From Chamaelirium japonicum (taxonomy: Eukaryota > Streptophyta > Magnoliopsida > Liliales > Melanthiaceae), in the NCBI GenBank assembly GCA_947650365.1, contig CANTAL010000023.1, forward strand, positions 379,501-443,500: a stretch of DNA of 64,000 nt, read 5' to 3'. Both the position numbers and the translations under genes were made by a program. The notes beneath the pieces are model-generated. The model was not told the origin of the DNA. It was given only the letters and a program-made list of their open reading frames with translations, and searched no databases. The first letter of the stretch is position 1. Each line of letters starts with the position of its first letter. Below, piece by piece: positions 61,400 through 64,000 of the stretch.

Positions 61400-61893
61400 A
61401 TTCTGTTGGGTTCTGCAAAACTCTCCTTATCTTCATGCACTACAATACCTACAACATCACATAAGAAATATTTATGGCTGATATAAGCAAAATGACCAAG
61501 ATCGTAGGGTATACCTACCTCCATGATTGTGATAATTCGCACCCCATGTCTGGAGGGAAAGTGTCTCATACCCAATAGAAAGAGAGCACCAAAATAAACG
61601 AAAAGAGGAAAGAAGTGTTAGAGAACCGCTTCGAGGGGGTCAACCTCCTTAGAATCATACGACAAACATCAATTTTCTTCTTATTCATCACTCAAGATTA
61701 CAAGAGACTTATCGAGATGTGGCTTTCAACAAACAGATTAGACCCACTACTAAGTACTAACAAACTCTATCTCAATAAACTCAAACGGCATACTCCTTAT
61801 CCTTATTAAATTTTCCAAATAAATAACAGATACGAAGAAAACTACAAATAGCAACATACTCTTGTTATCAGATCCACGCACGTGACGTTGCCA
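61400..61893 (-). mobile_element. Possible 3' LTR of the minus-strand element
   Basis: Follows the polypurine tract on the minus strand, beginning TGGCAACGTCACGTGCGTGG. It includes leader-like AT-rich DNA with GATGAATAAGAAGAAAATTG and TTCTCTAACACTTCTTTCCTC near 61690-61600. The far end was not found and it does not visibly match the sequence above 62458, so the call is tentative. Confidence 0.3.
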
Positions 61894-62458
61894 TTTGCCC
61901 CTCTCTCCAATCAATATTGTCCCCAAGGTTGGGAAATTGTTTCTTCAATTTTGTTTAAAAATAACTGCAGGGTTAGGATCTTCTTGGATATGTTAGGTGC
62001 GGGTGGGGACACAATCAAAACATCAATTCTCTGTGTACTGATGTTAAAGCGCCGATCCGAGTCCAAAAACTCCATTGTATGATAGAAGAGGCTTTCACTT
62101 GATGCTTCACATTCCAATGGCCCATATGATTTTATTTTCAGAGCATATGAAACTGTGTTGTAGTCTCGCCGGTCCATTTTCCATCCAACACCACCACTCA
62201 GTTTTGTGATCATTTGGTGATTGAAACGACTTTTCGAATTGCTTCACAGCCCCCACCTTCTTCTCGGATTCCACATCTTCAATCTCTTGTGCTTGTTGCT
62301 CAAAAAATAAGAGTCCTAGTTTGTTGACGTCCTTTTTAATTTTGATGAGGTTCTCTTGTGCTTGGACCACGAGTTTACGGATTTTGATGAATATTTCCTT
62401 CATTTTTTCTAGGTAGGAACTTGGTTAACATGGCAAGATCGTTGCTCTGTTACCACTT
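61894..62458 (-). mobile_element. Decayed LTR-retroelement core (PBS, short gag-like region, PPT)
   Basis: On the minus strand, TGGTAACAGAGC at 62444-62455 differs by one base from the usual plant initiator-tRNA-Met PBS, and follows an LTR-like end ...CTCATTACA with a two-base gap. Next come broken frames (62403-62107 and 62213-61911) with charged coiled-coil-like sequence (KLVVQAQENLIKIKKDVNK) that I do not recognise. A polypurine stretch, TTGGAGAGAGGGGCAAA, at 61910-61894 is followed by TGG, a plausible LTR start. The size suggests a non-autonomous element. Confidence 0.45.
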
Positions 62459-62463
62459 GTAAT

Positions 62464-62484
62464 GAGAGAGAGAGAGAGAGAGAG
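62464..62484. repeat. (GA)n microsatellite
   Basis: About ten GA dinucleotides at the presumed LTR end next to the PBS-like site. Confidence 0.95.
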
Positions 62485-62810
62485 CACCTCCCATATTGTG
62501 TCAAGCCATTTGGAGATGTGTGCTCTTTTGGAACTTAGGCTATTAGAACACTGTACTTAGCTATTTCCGATTTGTTTGAGCTATAATATATGGTCGAGAC
62601 TCGAGAGTAATAATTCTTTGATTGGTTATCCTTGGAGCATCTATCGATTCTATATTACATTTTTCAAGCACTCATCCTACATATTATCGATTATTGATAT
62701 TGCTTACATGGTAACAAGTGACCAAGATTATTTCTTCTCTAAGACTATGAAGCTCAAGATACACCAAACTCTACTTGGACCAAATCGAATCAAACCCTAA
62801 TGGTTACAGG

Positions 62811-62990
62811 TTTGAGGGGAGTGTTGGGTAGCCCTTATCTATTGTTCGATAGGATTCTGATATATTCAAAAAGAAGAAAAGAAGCCATAGTTTTTTCTTC
62901 AATTATTGTTATTTTTCACAAAATTGAGACATGATCTGATAAATAGGAAAATGCTTATAAACCCACTTCTAACACACACACACACACACA
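62811..62990 (+). mobile_element. Possible copia PPT and LTR start
   Basis: TTTGAGGGGAG at 62811-62821 followed by TGTTGGGTAGCCC resembles the polypurine tract and LTR start at the 3' end of plant copia elements. Upstream sequence is too decayed to show RNase H. A (CA)n microsatellite lies at 62972-62990. Confidence 0.28.
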
Positions 62991-63079
62991 TTGGGATGGG
63001 GTAGGATCATTGGGATAATGTGTATGAAATTTGGACTCTTTTTACCTTTTCTCCTCCAAATTATTTTGTTGTGATGAAA

Positions 63080-63800
63080 AATAGAATTCGTAGTCACATG
63101 GCTGTGACATTTGTTATCTTAGGAGTGGAGCACATAAGAAAGAGGAAAAATCACCTACAATTTTGTTTGTTGCTATTTTTCTAACATCATGAATATTATT
63201 AGGAGCTTGAACGGTTTAGTAATAGATATAGATAAAGCATCTTCTTCTATTTCGAAGAGCTTCTCAAAAATCTTGTAATGAGCCTTTCTCATCACTCGCC
63301 TTACAATGAGCCTTTCTCGTTGGACTGTTAGCACATCAATGTCTTTGCCTTCACAAACTCCTGATATGAAGCTTTTTCCTATTCATCTTCATTGTAGGCT
63401 TTGACAAGTCACCCGAAGTTGTGGACATGCATAGTAAACATGTCCTTCTCACCACAAGAGAAATCTCACTCTCACCATTGTTGGTCATGTCCTCTCGAGC
63501 TTTTGTACTTTGTGTCACTTACGCTTTACTGAGATCTTCTATTACGGCTCATCGACTCCTATGGAGGGTCTAGGTCTTTGCAAAGAAATGGATTTAGATG
63601 CTTGTTCAGGCCTATATCTTTTGAAGTTGGATCCCCGTGGTCCCAAATTTCTCCTCAGTTTGTCTTGTTTTTTGGCATGCATCTTCAAGAGTAAAGATCC
63701 TTGCGAATTGCGATAGCTAACACATCATGGTTGGCCAATCACAATACAAACAAAAGCATGCCATGAGTTGCTTCATTGCTTCTGACAAACTCACTGGAGT
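63080..63800 (-). pseudogene. Decayed retrotransposon gag with zinc-knuckle remnants
   Basis: On the minus strand, around 63515-63430, two degenerate CCHC knuckles can be traced across frames: YKSSRGHDQQW (Cys positions lost) and SCGEK followed, one frame over, by GHVYYACPQ. Upstream (63720-63590) the translation RRNFGPRGSNFKRYRPEQ is typical of the basic linker before gag zinc knuckles. Stops and shifts are frequent. This is a remnant, not a gene. Confidence 0.4.
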
Positions 63801-64000
63801 TGGAGATTGTTAAAGTCATCGGTCTAGTTCTCTATGCTTATAGTGTTATTTTTAAAAAAATTCTAAGGGCAGTCTCACCAACTGGACTATCATTTAATCC
63901 ATACCCCAGGTAAAATTTTTGGCATTTGATAGTAATGCTAAATGAAATAGATTTGAATAACAAACACATTTTAGTGTTGATTATAACTGACAGATATTGT

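Larger units (their letters stand above)
61149..64000 (+). other. Incomplete intron 1 of ATG2 with inserted retroelement remnants
   Basis: Starts with the GT donor after exon 1. No acceptor followed by recognisable ATG2 coding sequence is present before the window ends. The first ~200 bp look like ordinary T-rich intron. From about 61380 the sequence carries minus-strand retroelement-like features, two dinucleotide microsatellites and a decayed gag-like region. If the gene is intact, these are intronic insertions. Confidence 0.55.

Overview
The window looks like nuclear DNA of a flowering plant. It holds plant-type LTR retrotransposons (a Tat-lineage Ty3/gypsy element with two RNase H domains), a CACTA transposon end, and the first exon of the conserved autophagy gene ATG2. 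The ATG2 exon and leader are GC- and CT-rich and sit next to very AT-rich DNA. That contrast would suit a monocot, but this is a weak inference.

About 59 kb of the 64 kb is repeat. From 1 to about 30 kb and from 35.7 to 53.5 kb, one repeat family recurs in both orientations. Its modules are a short LTR-like sequence (168 bp, or 226 bp with a 58-bp internal duplication), a primer-binding-site-like 14-mer CGTTATCAGCACGA, a long purine-rich (or, on the other strand, CT-rich) tract, a motif around GGAATCTAAATTCC, and AT-rich blocks that are more than 80% A+T by eye. I found no coding sequence for this family; it looks like a miniature (TRIM-like) LTR element.

The repeats are nested in large duplications. 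(i) 1-4452 and 5603-10158 form an imperfect inverted repeat of about 10 kb. (ii) Landmarks at 5429, 11233 and 17210 mark a tandem unit of 5.8-6.0 kb. (iii) 13493-25131 returns inverted at 35694-47137. (iv) 24598-35693 returns in direct orientation at 47138-59130. Parts iii and iv together read X-Y-Z / Y'-X' / Y-Z, a duplication with an inverted duplication. Both Z copies carry the same dead gypsy element with the same nonsense codons. Both end on the same base: the first joins the inverted arm there, and the second joins the CACTA terminus there.

The gypsy copies (30046-35693 and 53484-59130) each have a 5' LTR with a GC-rich minisatellite, a PBS region, gag, protease, reverse transcriptase, RNase H and a second RNase H. 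They stop just where integrase should begin and have no 3' LTR. They cannot move on their own.

From 59131 the sequence changes: a CACTA end with GCGACG-rich subterminal repeats, a possible LTR fragment with an (AT)n tract of about 126 bp, then the CT-rich leader of ATG2 with two short upstream ORFs. ATG2 exon 1 (60945-61148) encodes the start of the chorein_N lipid-transfer domain and ends in a clean GT donor. The remaining 2.85 kb is an incomplete first intron (or the flank of a gene fragment) with decayed retroelement pieces on the minus strand. No tRNA, rRNA or CRISPR was seen, and the only host coding sequence I can support is the ATG2 exon.
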